A stretch of 64,000 bases of DNA, from NCBI RefSeq assembly GCF_910592395.1, contig NC_088318.1, forward strand, positions 15,064,349 through 15,128,348, written 5' to 3'. The notes under the pieces were generated by a model that had not been told where the DNA came from, did not search any database, and worked only from the letters and a program-made list of their open reading frames with translations. Both the position numbers and the translations under genes were made by a program. The stretch comes from Lineus longissimus (Eukaryota > Nemertea > Pilidiophora > Heteronemertea > Lineidae). Within the stretch, counting starts at the first letter, position 1, and the number at the start of each line of letters is the position of its first letter. Below, one piece after another: positions 39,101 through 54,100 of the stretch.

Positions 39101-42100
39101 GTGACTGGAGGAGTAGTTGTGCCTGCAATTAAAATATCATAATACAACGTTGTTGTTTTGATAACTGTACATCAATGTACGTCAATGTACAGTTATCAGA
39201 GTCAAGAGATATTGAGATCAGCTGTTTTCGCAGCGTTGAATTTTAACAAAATGTCACTTTCCAGTAAATAATGCAGTAACAGTGAATGTGAACAAAAGGG
39301 TTTTTAGTTCAAAATACATGTATTGCAAATACTGCAATGGATAGATGTGTTACCACACCCCGGACGCAAGTGTAACTTCTCTTTCAACTAAATCTTTGAA
39401 ATGACTGTTCTCTGAAATTTCCATAAATCTAGCATACCTTTGTCAAACCTGGCTAACTCAATTTCCTGTTTAAGATGATATCCCCTTTATTCAGGAATGA
39501 CTATAGTTGTAACTATTATGGCTCACCGCCGACTTCATCTGTAGCCATCGAACCCACCTTTGCATCTAGGTGTACGATATTCTCTATGATATTGGTTTAT
39601 ACAATTAATATCATGTATGTTTACCTGTGGTAGTTGATCCCAGTTCTAAGCACACCTTGATTTTCACTTGTAGTTCGATATTGTCAGACTCATCAATAGG
39701 ATACACAACAATCTGTACCACTACCGCAACTGATCCTGGTTTGAACTTGATTCTAGTATCATTACTGAACTTATTATCAGTACCTGGCTGGCTTTGCCGG
39801 GTTATTGAACCCTGAAACAATATAAAGAACAATTAGAAACTATGGCGGGACAGAGATCACCTGGTTACCTTGAAGACTGAACCTAAATATAGACAGACGC
39901 CATTACACCTAATCTTATAGCATTTATCGACGGTTAAACAGGGAATCATGTTATGATATATATTACCTATTACTCGTTATACTAACCATACTAACCATAT
40001 ACCTTATATAGCTTACTAATCATCACGTGACCTGTATCTTTATATATCTTGGTTACTTTGATAAACTGGCTTATACCTGTCGACCGTTGTGCGTGTTGCG
40101 TCTATGCCTGAGCAAGAAACAGAACAAATCATCGCCGTCGGCAACAATATGATTCATCGATTAAACAGCTTTCAAATGCGTAGTACCATAAGGCCTACTG
40201 GATTTTGCGTAAAGAAAGCAACGAGCGCAATGGGGGAGCGACCATTATTTTTGACCCCGCCATTTGGTCATCCTAAAATAGATTTGGGGCCAACACGGCC
40301 ACAGAATAGCCGTCCCTCCATATGCTCGATTCTTGGGATTAACTCCTCAAGTACGTAAGCCATAGGTTTAAATCTGGACATATTTCCTCAATGTGATGGT
40401 GTGGTGCGTTCGTTTAGGTACAATTCTTGATTGTTACTCCTCAATGGGGTGGTGTAGTGCTTCGGTCATGGGTTCGATTTTAGATTTACTCTTGGTGTGG
40501 TGCAGGTCTCCGCCCCCTGTTTACCTCAATATATGACATGGATACCTTCCATTCGTCATTTTGGCGCTACTTATCAATCCCCATGTCACAAGATAAAAGT
40601 CCAAGTGAGTTGCACTTGTAGTCCCTCTATTTATGCCCATAACAGCAAATATATGTACAGTTACCTAGATGCTGGCACCTATCCATCACCATGAACTTAG
40701 CCGAACTCATATTCCAAACTAACCTAATTTGACAATATAATTGTCCCTTTAACTGCAAGTGAATCACCGGTAACTAAAAATAGTATTCCATCGCTGCGGC
40801 TGCCAGTCCATATTATACAGCCTTATGTGTAACCTTATGTGTACTGGAATTCTATATCATGGCTTGTGTGCTAGAGTTATGTGTGCTAGCTTGATCGACT
40901 CCAGCATGCGTTTGACCTACTTTTCCAATGATAACTCCCCATGTAACCACGATCCTAGGATGACCAGACTATGTATTGAATATAGGAAAATACACCTGGG
41001 GACCGTTGCACTCCGACGTTGCGTTGCGTTGCGTTGCTTTCTTTGCGCAAAGTCTCGTAAGCCATACCTTAATGCCTAAGCTGATGGACTATGAAAACCT
41101 CTATCTGTGGGGTGCCCAAGAATCGAATGATAGGATACCTGTGTTTAGACACCTTTTAGGCGACTGAAGTCTTTAAAACTTACCTTTTCGAAAAAAGAGG
41201 TGTGCGCGCGCATGGTGCGTGTGTGTGTTAGTGTGTCGAGGAGCGTGCGTGTGTGGGGGGGGGGGGAGGGTGAGCAAAGTGACACTCGTACAATGTACAT
41301 GTGCGTGCAATGAACTCTTATAATTAAGTCGTAAAAATAACTATTTATTAGTAATTTTCAACTAATACTGGTAGTAACTATTGCACCGACTAAGAAATTA
41401 GCTATTTTTACTACTGTACTTCGAAATAGTCTAAAAAAACAACTGAGAAAAATAGTAATTATCAACCAATAATAAATACATGTAGTTGTTTTTACCACTG
41501 AGATGGTTAATGGCGTACCTACTCAAATTAGTTTGAAATTTACTCCTAATTTTAATTGTGTGTGTTAAATAGTGAGGCGTATAGTCGGACTCGCACACTT
41601 TTATTTTGACATTCGAACATGTTGGGCAACTTACTTTATCGATGTCCTTTAATGAGTCGGTCGGAAATTTTCTTGTCTGCACTGAGAAGGATTTTACGTT
41701 GACTGTTTTCAGCAGCACAATCAGGTCAAGTTCTTTCGCGGTCGTCTCACTCAAAACGACGGTAACTTCAATCGGACCCTTGCCCTTGAATGGTTCTTTG
41801 TTCTGCCCTGGCCGAATGGCCTCCTTTTTCTTATCGTCGGTTTCATTTTTTCCATCCGATTTGATATTGATGTTTTCAATTGGAATCAGAGTCTTGTTTG
41901 TCATGGCAGACACGGATAAGCAAGGCGTTATCGTTGTCGTCGGCACACTTGTAGCTGAAAGGATAAACACAAGTGACCGTGTCCTACATAATGGGGAATG
42001 ATTTCCACCCTAACTAGAGTGAACATAAACAATGTCTTCTGCATAAGATAGTGTTAACGAGGGAACACATACTCCTGTTTCTTGGGGGGGGGGGGTGGAA

Positions 42101-45100
42101 CCAGAATTAGACGTACTCGTCACAGAAGTGCAATCGTATTCGTCTTCACGACCTGGGCAGTCAAATTCGCCATTGCAGACGGAAGTGTTCTTAATACACT
42201 CTCCGGTATTGCACTGATACTCCGTGCACTTGGTTGTTGTAGAAACTGATGCTGAGAAGGAGTAGGAGTAGGAGAAACAAATAAGCTACTCAGGTATGAA
42301 TAGGAACGAAACAACATACCGTGCCTAAAGTGCAAACGTAGCTTTATTTGGCTGATTACATAATGGAAAACTTTTGCAATTACATTCCTGTTGTAGTATA
42401 TGATTAGAAAAAACAATGTCTGACGATATGCTAAAAACCGCATTGAATTTGGTCCATCAGTTCGAAATATTTAAATTTCTGATACCAGATGCTACGATCT
42501 GTGGTTAGAAGGAGGAAAACACACTTACTTGTAGCGGCGGTTGTAGTTGTAGTGGTGGCTATAAAAATAAGAAAGTATTGATCAGTCATGTAAATCTAAC
42601 ATGGTCGCAAACATGCTGCTGCTTCATCTCATTTTCTAAAGTGGCGCTGTGGTTAGAGCACCGGGCTCATAATCAGGAGGTCGTGGGTTCGATTTTCGGA
42701 AGGGTCACTGCTGTTTCGTCTTTGTGTCTTTGAGCAAGGCACTTAACCCTACTTGCTTCTCTCCACCCAGGAGTAAATGGGTACCTAGCTGGCAGAGTTG
42801 GCACACTATGAATGTCAGTCCTGAGCGCTGTATAGCTGCAGCTCGGATCTGTAATACTCCCAGAGAGTAGAGCTTGAACCAAGAATGTACAAGCCAATAG
42901 CTAGGGGTAATGATGTGAAGCGCTTTGAGCGACTGAAACCAGTTGGATTTAGCGCTATATAAGTCTCATAATTATTAAACCTGTCCAGTAATTACAGCTA
43001 TATTCCTTAGTTTTTAAGTATCGAATACCCGTCTATATAAGTCTCATAATTATTAAACCTGTCCAGTAATTACAGCTATATTCCTTAGTTTTTAAGTATC
43101 GAATACCCGTCAATTAGTATTTTTGTATTCTGATGAGTGGGAAATAATTAAAAAAACAACAATTTAATGGTTTAAGCAGCCATGAAGATCACTCAATGAC
43201 AATAGGTGTTTCTGGCTGACTGCACTAATTTTAGTGATCATTTTTCTGTTCTTGCAGGTTGTTTTCAACCAAATGAATCAATCTTTCAGGTTTTTTGCAG
43301 TGGTTTGTGATCGTGAGATCATACACTTTCAAAAAAGCGTGAAAATCACATTTTATCAGTCCAAGCTAAAGCTATTTTAGAAATATTAACCTCCAAAATG
43401 GAAGCCACATAAAAGAGTAGCAGCCTAATAGCATAAAATATACTGTAAGTTCGTTTTTCCATAAGTTTTATTTTATCTCTAGATACTTGTGGTAGAGAGA
43501 GTAGCCTTGGGGCACTAATTGGCAATTCGTGGTCATGAAAATCCAAATTCGACACCAAAATGCTTGTTGATTAGATTACTCTGGTATATCTTCAATTGGA
43601 CATGTCATGTCAGTTTCAAATTACATTATATCTCATTCCGACATTCAATAAATAATAGTGGCCAGAGCAGCAAAGATTGCTCCTATGGCAAATTTCCGCT
43701 AAAAAAGACAGCGAAAACGATAATTGCCTGCCAACCCCTTCGAGGAGCTTTGCCAAGTATTAAAGACATGAAACTTGACGGTGACGGTAACTTGCATATC
43801 ACATTATACCATAAGTCTGCGTTAGACTCCGGGAAATGCTGAAGATATGTAGTAGACTTCCCGGGAAATGCCGAAAATCTGTAGTAAAACATATCCATTG
43901 ACCATTGACCTTAAAAGGACCGACCCGGTGGGTTATATTAAGTTAGATGAAGTCGCTAATAGGGGCATCTCCTATCTCACAGAACATCGAAACAATTGTC
44001 GCTTGTATGAGAAATATAATTATCACTGAATCGAACCTGACCAAGGCCCCTAATTTCATACTAATCACATGGGTGTATCATATATGGGCAACCATGCTCC
44101 TGCCAATCGTTGCAAAAAACTAAATTACGTGTAGTTGTGACTGGAGGAGTAGTTGTGCCTGCAATTAAAATATCATAATACAACGTTGTTGTTTTGATAA
44201 CTGTACATCAATGTACGTCAATGTACAGTTATCAGAGTCAAGAGATATTGAGATCAGCTGTTTTCGCAGCGTTGAATTTTAACAAAATGTCACTTTCCAG
44301 TAAATAATGCAGTAACAGTGAATGTGAACAAAAGGGTTTTTAGTTCAAAATACATGTATTGCAAATACTGCAATGGATAGATGTGTTACCACACCCCGGA
44401 CGCAAGTGTAACTTCTCTTTCAACTAAATCTTTGAAATGACTGTTCTCTGAAATTTCCATAAATCTAGCATACCTTTGTCAAACCTGGCTAACTCAATTT
44501 CCTGTTTAAGATGATATCCCCTTTATTCAGGAATGACTATAGTTGTAACTATTATGGCTCACCGCCGACTTCATCTGTAGCCATCGAACCCACCTTTGCA
44601 TCTAGGTGTACGATATTCTCTATGATATTGGTTTATACAATTAATATCATGTATGTTTACCTGTGGTAGTTGATCCCAGTTCTAAGCACACCTTGATTTT
44701 CACTTGTAGTTCGATATTGTCAGACTCATCAATAGGATACACAACAATCTGTACCACTACCGCAACTGATCCTGGTTTGAACTTGATTCTAGTATCATTA
44801 CTGAACTTATTATCAGTACCTGGCTGGCTTTGCCGGGTTATTGAACCCTGAAACAATATAAAGAACAATTAGAAACTATGGCGGGACAGAGATCACCTGG
44901 TTACCTTGAAGACTGAACCTAAATATAGACAGACGCCATTACACCTAATCTTATAGCATTTATCGACGGTTAAACAGGGAATCATGTTATGATATATATT
45001 ACCTACTAGCATTGTACCCGTGGCGCAGGCAGGTTCAAATGGGCTATACCTTGAATAGATTGAATTGCAATAAACATCTAATGCAATATCAAAGGAGCCA

Positions 45101-48100
45101 TATCGAAGAGACATGTTGTAGACTTTAGTGTGGTTCTTATTTCGGAACAAACTATAGCTGACTTGATTGGTGCTGCCACCTATACTAAGTTTGTAACTTG
45201 TAGTATACATGCTTGCTTATGTGTAGTATACATGCTTGCTTATGTGTAGTATGAATAAATAAAGTGACTCAGCAAAAGGAACCCATGTTGTCCAGTCTCT
45301 TTGAATTCGCTCCGACAATATCAAGCTGGAGTCCGCAAAAAGACAAATTAAACCAACCATTTGTCCACAGACTCGGACCTAGCTGTGGCGTGCTGTATGC
45401 GTGCATATAAAAGTATATCAGTTGGTCCGATAGAGATGATGAGGCAATGCCTCGTTCCTTAGTCAGCAATATGCGCCTTTTTATACGGAGAAGAAGGATT
45501 ACCCAGATAGGCCATGTCCGCCTCCAAATGGCTCGAACCAATTGCACTATCACTACTATAACTTTAAAATGCGTGCTCCTCCTACATGTAGCCAGGTCTC
45601 GGGCAAGGCACTTACTCGACAGGCAAGCTAGAGGTTCAGCACCGTGAGCAGCTCCTTGATAAGGCCAGTTCAGGTTCAGCGCGCCTCTTCAGATCAAGTA
45701 TTGAGAGCTGTGGTGAGCACATAAACATACCATGCAACCGAAAGTACCAAAAATACATTTTTGTTTACATTTGAACTGCGCACATACGTTTGTTTACAAT
45801 TTCTTTCCCCGCGAAATCTCGAAGATCAGGTGACCTACAATCGTGGATTGAAAATAACATTAACCTTGGTTCAGCAGGTCAACACGTGTACAGGCTGTTC
45901 CAATCACCCCCCTACAGCCAGCCGTTCAACAGGTCAACAGGTAGTGTTAGTCACCCCACAGGGAGTGCAGGTGATTCATTAATCCCCGGCATAACTAAAC
46001 AGCAATGGCTTGGCTTCCGTGAGTGGTAAGGAGAATTGACCGTGTCCGATTAAAAATCCCTCATTACTGCTCCGCTGAAGTAAATTTCCGAAAATAAACA
46101 TGACGTTGCATCAGGATAACATATCACCTGCAAACGTGCAAAATTTCGAGACGAAACACGACCCCCAAATGGCACTTTAGCGAGCCGCCTTATAGTATTA
46201 TGATATAGATTACTCGTTATACTAACCATACTAACCATATACCTTATATAGCTTACTAATCATCACGTGACCTGTATCTTTATATATCTTGGTTACTTTA
46301 ATAAACTGGCTTATACCTGTCGACCGTTGTGCGTGTTGCGTCTATGCCTGAGCAAGAAACAGAACAAATCATCGCCGTCGGCAACAATATGATTCATCGA
46401 TTAAACAGCTTTCAAATGCGTAGTACCATAAGGCCCACTGGATTTTGCGTAAAGAAAGCAACGAGCGCAATGGGGGAGCGACCATTATTTTTGACCCCGC
46501 CATTTGGTCATCCTAAAATAGATTTGGGGCCAACACGGCCACAGAATAGCCGTCCCTCCATATGCTCGATTCTTGGGATTAACTCCTCAAGTACGTAAGC
46601 CATAGGTTTGAATCTGGACATATTTCCTCAATGTGATGGTGTGGTGCGTTCGTTTAGGTACAATTCTTGATAGTTACTCCTCAATGGGGTGGTGTAGTGC
46701 TTCGGTCATGGGTTCGATTTTAGATTTACTCTAAGTGTGGTGCAGGTCTCCGCCCCCTGTTTACCTCAATATATGACATGGACACCTTCCATTCGTCATT
46801 TTGGCGCAACTTATCAATCCCCATGTCACAAGATAAAAGTCCAAGTGAGTTGCACTTGTAGTCCCTCTATTTATGCCCATAACAGCAAATATATGTACAG
46901 TTACCTAGATGCTGGCACCTATCCATCACCATGAACTTAGCCGAACTCATATTCCAAACTAACCTAATTTGACAATATAATTGTCCCTTTAACTGCAAGT
47001 GAATCACCGGTAACTAAAAATAGTATTCCATCGCTGCGGCTGCCAGTCCATATTATACAGCCTTATGTGTAACCTTATGTGTACTGGAATTCTATATCAT
47101 GGCTTGTGTGCTAGAGTTATGTGTGCTAGCTTGATCGACTCCAGCATGCGTTTGGCCTACTTTTCCAATGATAACTCCCCATGTAACCACGATCCTAGGA
47201 TGACCAGACTATGTATTGAATATAGGAAAATACACCTGGGGACCGTTGCACTCCGAAGTTGCGTTGCGTTGCGTTGCTTTCTTTGCGCAAAGTCTCGTAA
47301 GCCTTAATGCCTAAGCTGATGGACTATGAAAACCTCTATCTGTGGGGTGCTCAAGGATCGAATGATAGGATACCTGTGTTTAGACACCTTTTAGGCGACT
47401 GAAGTCTTTAAAACTTACCTTTTCGAAAAAAGAGGTGTGCGCGCGCATGGTGCGTGCGTGTGTTAGTGTGTCGAGGAGCGTGCGTGTGCGTGCGTGTGTG
47501 GGGGGGGGGGGGGGGGGGGGTGAGCAAAGTGACACTCGTACAATGTACATGTGCGTGCAATGAACTCTTATAATTAAGTCGTAAAAATAACTATTTATTA
47601 GTAATTTTCAACTAATACTGGTAGTAACTATTGCACCGACTAAGAAATTAGCTATTTTTACTACTGTACTTCGAAATAGTCTAAAAAAACAACTGAGAAA
47701 AATAGTAATTATCAACCAATAATAAATAGTTGTTTTTACCACTGAGATGGTTAATGGCGTACCTACTCAAATTAGTTTGAAATTTACTCCTAATTTTAAT
47801 TGTGTGTGTTAAATAGTGAGGCGTATAGTCGGACTCGCACACTTTTATTTTGACATTCGAACATGTTGGGCAACTTACTTTATCGATGTCCTTTAATGAG
47901 TCGGTCGGAAATTTTCTTGTCTGCACTGAGAAGGATTTTACGTTGACTGTTTTCAGCAGCACAATCAGGTCAAGTTCTTTCGCGGTCGTCTCACTCAAAA
48001 CGACGGTAACTTCAATCGGACCCTTGCCCTTGAATGGTTCTTTGTTCTGCCCTGGCCGAATGGCCTCCTTTTTCTTATCGTCGGTTTCATTTTTTCCATC

Positions 48101-51100
48101 CGATTTGATATTGATGTTTTCAATTGGAATCAGAGTCTTGTTTGTCATGGCAGACACGGATAAGCAAGGCGTTATCGTTGTCGTCGGCACACTTGTAGCT
48201 GAAAGGATAAACACAAGTGACCGTGTCCTACATAATGGGGAATGATTTCCACCCTAACTAGAGTGAACATAAACAATGTCTTCTGCATAAGATAGTGTTA
48301 ACGAGGGAACACATACTCCTGTTTCTTGGGGGGGGGGGGGTGGAACCAGAATTAGACGTACTCGTCACAGAAGTGCAATCGTATTCGTCTTCACGACCTG
48401 GGCAGTCAAATTCGCCATTGCAGACGGAAGTGTTCTTAATACACTCTCCGGTATTGCACTGATACTCCGTGCACTTGGTTGTTGTAGAAACTGATGCTGA
48501 GAAGGAGTAGGAGTAGGAGAAACAAATAAGCTACTCAGGTATGAATAGGAACGAAACAACATACCGTGCCTAAAGTGCAAACGTAGCTTTATTTGGCTGA
48601 TTACATAATGGAAAACTTTTGCAATTACATTCCTGTTGTAGTATATGATTAGAAAAAACAATGTCTGACGATATGCTAAAAACCGCATTGAATTTGGTCC
48701 ATCAGTTCGAAATATTTAAATTTCTGATACCAGATGCTACGATCTGTGGTTAGAAGGAGGAAAACACACTTACTTGTAGCGGCGGTTGTAGTTGTAGTGG
48801 TGGCTATAAAAATAAGAAAGTATTGATCAGTCATGTAAATCTAACATGGTCGCAAACATGCTGCTGCTTCATCTCATTTTCTAAAGTGGCGCTGTGGTTA
48901 GAGCACCGGGCTCATAATCAGGAGGTCGTGGGTTCGATTTTCGGAAGGGTCACTGCTGTTTCGTCTTTGTGTCTTTGAGCAAGGCACTTAACCCTACTTG
49001 CTTCTCTCCACCCAGGAGTAAATGGGTACCTAGCTGGCAGAGTTGGCACACTATGAATGTCAGTCCTGAGCGCTGTATAGCTGCAGCTCGGATCTGTAAT
49101 ACTCCCAGAGAGTAGAGCTTGAACCAAGAATGTACAAGCCAATAGCTAGGGGTAATGATGTGAAGCGCTTTGAGCGACTGAAACCAGTTGGATTTAGCGC
49201 TATATAAGTCTCATAATTATTAAACCTGTCCAGTAATTACAGCTACGTATATTCCTTAGTTTTTAAGTATCGAATACCCGTCTATATAAGTCTCATAATT
49301 ATTTAACCTGTCCAGTAATTACAGCTATATTCCTTAGTTTTTAAGTATCGAATACCCGTCAATTAGTATTTTTGTATTCTGATGAGTGGGAAATAATTAA
49401 AAAAACAACAATTTAATGGTTTAAGCAGCCATGAAGATCACTCAATGACAATAGGTGTTTCTGGCTGACTGCACTTATTTCAGTGATCATTTTTCTGTTC
49501 TTGCAGGTTGTTTTCAACCAAATGAATCAATCTTTCAGGTTTTTTGCAGTGGTTTGTGATCGTGAGATCATACACTTTCAAAAAAGCGTGAAAATCACAT
49601 TTTATCAGTCCAAGCTAAAGCTATTTTAGAAATATTAACCTCCAAAATGGAAGCCACATAAAAGAGTAGCAGCCTAATAGCATAAAATATACTGTAAGTT
49701 CGTTTTTCCATAAGTTTTATTTTATCTCTAGATACTTGTGGTAGAGAGAGTAGCCTTGGGGCACTAATTGAAAATTCGTGTTCATGAAAATCCAAATTCG
49801 ACACCAAAATGCTTGTTGATTAGATTACTCTGGTATATCTTCAATTGAACATGTCATGTCAGTTTCAAATTACATTATATCTCATTCCGACATTCGATAG
49901 ATAATAGTGGCCAGAGCAGCAAAGATTGCTCCTATGGCCAACACAAAAGGTGATTCCATGCCTTCGCATTAATTTAATGTTGCTAAGATTATTGTTGAGA
50001 TTTTTCTTAGCTTTGCCGCCAAACTTGATTTTGCCTTAAATTGGCTGCCGAATTCTAAAATGGCTGCAGAGTTGGACTTTCTAAAGAAATTCTTTATGAA
50101 GGTTCTGTTCTGAAAAAGTCTTCTTCCATGTTATGTAATCTTTCATGAGCGTATCATTTTAGCCAGGACGTCCTCCTAAGTTCTACTACCATGTTATGTA
50201 ATCTTGAATAAGAAGTAAACGGTTCAATACAGGTGGAGTAGCCAGTTGTTTCATTTAAAAGTGCAGTAATCTACAGTAACAGCTGAGAAAAAAACGCCTA
50301 CCGGTAGGCACGAATCTGCTAAGCATAGAACCGTTTCGCTTTATTTAGTTGAAAATCAATCTATCAAACCATGTTTTACCAAACTACAGAATGTACGTAA
50401 CGCGTAAGCGATATCTAGAGTCCGCTGGATTTATTCGCAATGCATGTTTCTCATACCTTCACTTTCATAGCAAGCATGGACACTGATTCCACCAATTTTA
50501 GGTTTCTCAATTTCGCCAGAAACAGCAATCCGTAAGAAACTGTCGCCATTTGTTCCTGGCAAACGGCTTCGAATTGTCTTTCCTTCCGTAATCATGAAAT
50601 TCTGAAAAAATCAGATGGTCACGATAAGAAAAAAAGAGATTGTTACAATGTAGCTAAGCGAAGTATGTTGTTACGCGGGATATAAAAAAATTACGGGTAA
50701 TATAATAGCGACCACCACTGTTACACCGCTGTTTCAACATGTGCGAGCACCTGAACTATTTCCTTGAAGCCAGCATTTTACCAATAAAAATCTCCTTTTG
50801 CAAATGTTATAACAAATATACTTACTTGAACTTTTATAATAAACTTTGTTAAAAAATAGATACCTCACAAATGGTTAATTTGAGGTTTGAGAGAAGTGGT
50901 AAAAAAACTGTATTTTAATACATCTTAAAAGATGTTTCAGCCAATCGTTTACTCCAGCGAAGTGCCACCCGCCAGCAACATGTCAATGACCTTCGCACAG
51001 ACGAGGAGTGGTCCTCAGTATTTCCGAGCAATATCAGAATTTGCAAAGACTCCAAATAGATTTTCAACCATACCCTATCGATCCGCGCATAAACTATCGA

Positions 51101-54100
51101 TGCACGGATGACTCCCTGCAAGGGGCTCGTAATTGGAGATTAATTAAAATTACCTCCAATGTACATATGTATATAGATTTTTCTTTTTTGTGTGTGTTTG
51201 GAGATGACAACTACTACAATTGTATTGTGAAAGAAGACTAGTCAGTTGACAGTTTTGTAATAATGACCCTTAATAATGCCATTTGTCCTAAATTGATATA
51301 TCAGGTATCCCAGAAAACGTCACACTCTTTGACTTGTAATCATTTTGAAAATACACAGGAAAATATTTTTGGATATTGTCAAAATTGTAAAATACAAAGT
51401 AAAGCTTACTAACCCTGTTCAATCTGTGTTTAACGTGCCCTTTATCCCCTTTCATCGCCAATCGTGAAGGTTTTTATTTTTTTATTTTTTTCAATTAGAT
51501 AAGCTCTTGTGAATTTCATCTTAATGTACAATTTCCTCACAGGCGTGTCCCCAGGAAGCCACAACCCTGTCCTAAATATCCTTTAACTTCTGCTCATCCT
51601 TTAACTCATGCGCTTTATAGTTTTTCTTTATTTGTCCACAATACACATTTTTCCTTCAAGTAGTCCCAGATTTAATAATCCGTTGAATAACTATTGGGAC
51701 TTTGAGAAGGCCACTTCCTTGAATCCCTTATATTCTTAAGTTGCCTCATCCAAACAGGCTTCTGTCACTCGAATGGCTTCTTGATAAGGCCATATATATT
51801 CAGTTTGGAACAGTCTTTCCGAGGATAAAGCCCACGACGATTGAAAGGGTTAGTTGTCCCGATTTTGAATTTTTGGCTTCGATTTTTGTATTGAGCAGTA
51901 CTCGGAACAGAGATTTATATCCGATTGTTAATTGATATTTCAAGGCTTCCTCACAATATCCTAAAACTGATTCATCACTGGGAACTGGCGTTCGAATCCA
52001 ATTTGAGGTATTACACGGTAAAAGTTGGACGTTGGGCACCCGATATGTAGTAAATATGTGCAAAGGATATGAAAAGTGCTAAGTACATTTTATACTACGA
52101 AAGTAGTGAAAGCATCAACAGCTGGTTAATATATTTTAACTCACATCAAAAGTTGCTCTGTCACTCCAGTTGATGCCATCAGGACTTGTCGCAAACTTGA
52201 CTGTAAGTCCTGGGCCGACAGGACCAATTGTTGCCGTGACTTCGTCAATAATGGGATTGCTTCCAGGAATATTGTTGAGTTTGAGCAACCAATATACTTC
52301 ACGCTGGCTCCAGTCATCATCGATCCACGTGAACAATCCTCCACCCTCAAGGGCATTTTTTGCGAAGTTGAGGGGTGCGGAAGAGCTGGCAGTGACCAAA
52401 ACATCGTCGCTTTTTAAATAGTCAATTGTTTTCGCGTTCTCCAGGCAAATTTCCGCTAAAAAAGACAGCGAAAACGATAATTGCCTGCCAACCCCTTCGA
52501 GGAGCTTTGCCAAGTATTAAAGACATGAAACTTGACGGTGACGGTAACTTGCATATCACATTATACCATAAGTCTGCGTTAGACTCCGGGAAATGCTGAA
52601 GATATGTAGTAGACTTCCCGGGAAATGCCGAAAATCTGTAGTAAAACATATCCATTGACCATTGACCATAAACGGACCGACCCGGTGGGTTATATTAAGT
52701 TAGATGAAGTCGCTAATAGGGGCATCTCCTATCTCACAGAACATCGAAACAATTGTCGCTTGTATGAGAAATATAATTATCACTGAATCGAACCTGACCA
52801 AGGCCCCTAATTTCATACTAATCACATGGATGTATCATATATGGGCAACCATGCTCCTGCCAATCGTTGCAAAAAACTAACTTACGTGTAGTTGTGACTG
52901 GAGGAGTAGTTGTGCCTGCAATTAAAATATCATAATACAACGTTGTTGTTTTGATAACTGTACATCAATGTACGTCAATGTACAGTTATCAGAGTCAAGA
53001 GATATTGAGATCAGCTGTTTTCGCAGCGTTGAATTTTAACAAAATGTCACTTTCCAGTAAATAATGCAGTAACAGTGAATGTGAACAAAAGGGTTTTTAG
53101 TTCAAAATACATGTATTGCAAATACTGCAATGGATAGATGTGTTACCACACCCCGGACGCAAGTGTAACTTCTCTTTCAACTAAATCTTTGAAATGACTG
53201 TTCTCTGAAATTTCCATAAATCTAGCATACCTTTGTCAAACCTGGCTAACTCAATTTCCTGTTTAAGATGATATCCCCTTTATTCAGGAATGACTATAGT
53301 TGTAACTATTATGGCTCACCGCCGACTTCATCTGTAGCCATCGAACCCACCTTTGCATCTAGGTGTACGATATTCTCTATGATATTGGTTTATACAATTA
53401 ATATCATGTATGTTTACCTGTGGTAGTTGATCCCAGTTCTAAGCACACCTTGATTTTCACTTGTAGTTCGATATTGTCAGACTCATCAATAGGATACACA
53501 ACAATCTGTACCACTACCGCAACTGATCCTGGTTTGAACTTGATTCTAGTATCATTACTGAACTTATTATCAGTACCTGGCTGGCTTTGCCGGGTTATTG
53601 AACCCTGAAACAATATAAAGAACAATTAGAAACTATGGCGGGACAGAGATCACCTGGTTACCTTGAAGACTGAACCTAAATATAGACAGACGCCATTACA
53701 CCTAATCTTATAGCATTTATCGACGGTTAAACAGGGAATCATGTTATGATATATATTACCTATTACTCGTTATACTAACCATACTAACCATATACCTTAT
53801 ATAGCTTACTAATCATCACGTGACCTGTATCTTTATATATCTTGGTTACTTTGATAAACTGGCTTATACCTGTCGACCGTTGTGCGTGTTGCGTCTATGC
53901 CTGAGCAAGAAACAGAACAAATCATCGCCGTCGGCAACAATATGATTCATCGATTAAACAGCTTTCAAATGCGTAGTACCATAAGGCCTACTGGATTTTG
54001 CGTAAAGAAAGCAACGAGCGCAATGGGGGAGCGACCATTATTTTTGACCCCGCCATTTGGTCATCCTAAAATAGATTTGGGGCCAACACGGCCACAGAAT

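Larger units (their letters stand above)
37306..42342 (-). repeat. Unit U6 (no X, no Y)
   Basis: 5037 bp. In and near the DNA element it shares CCGACGTTG and GCCCAAGAA with U8, although U8 has Y and U6 does not. Confidence 0.93.
42343..48587 (-). repeat. Unit U7 (X only)
   Basis: 6245 bp. It shares a 5-bp deletion after the DNA element (GTAAGCCTTAATG) with U2, but has a longer left end of X than U2 or U3. Confidence 0.93.
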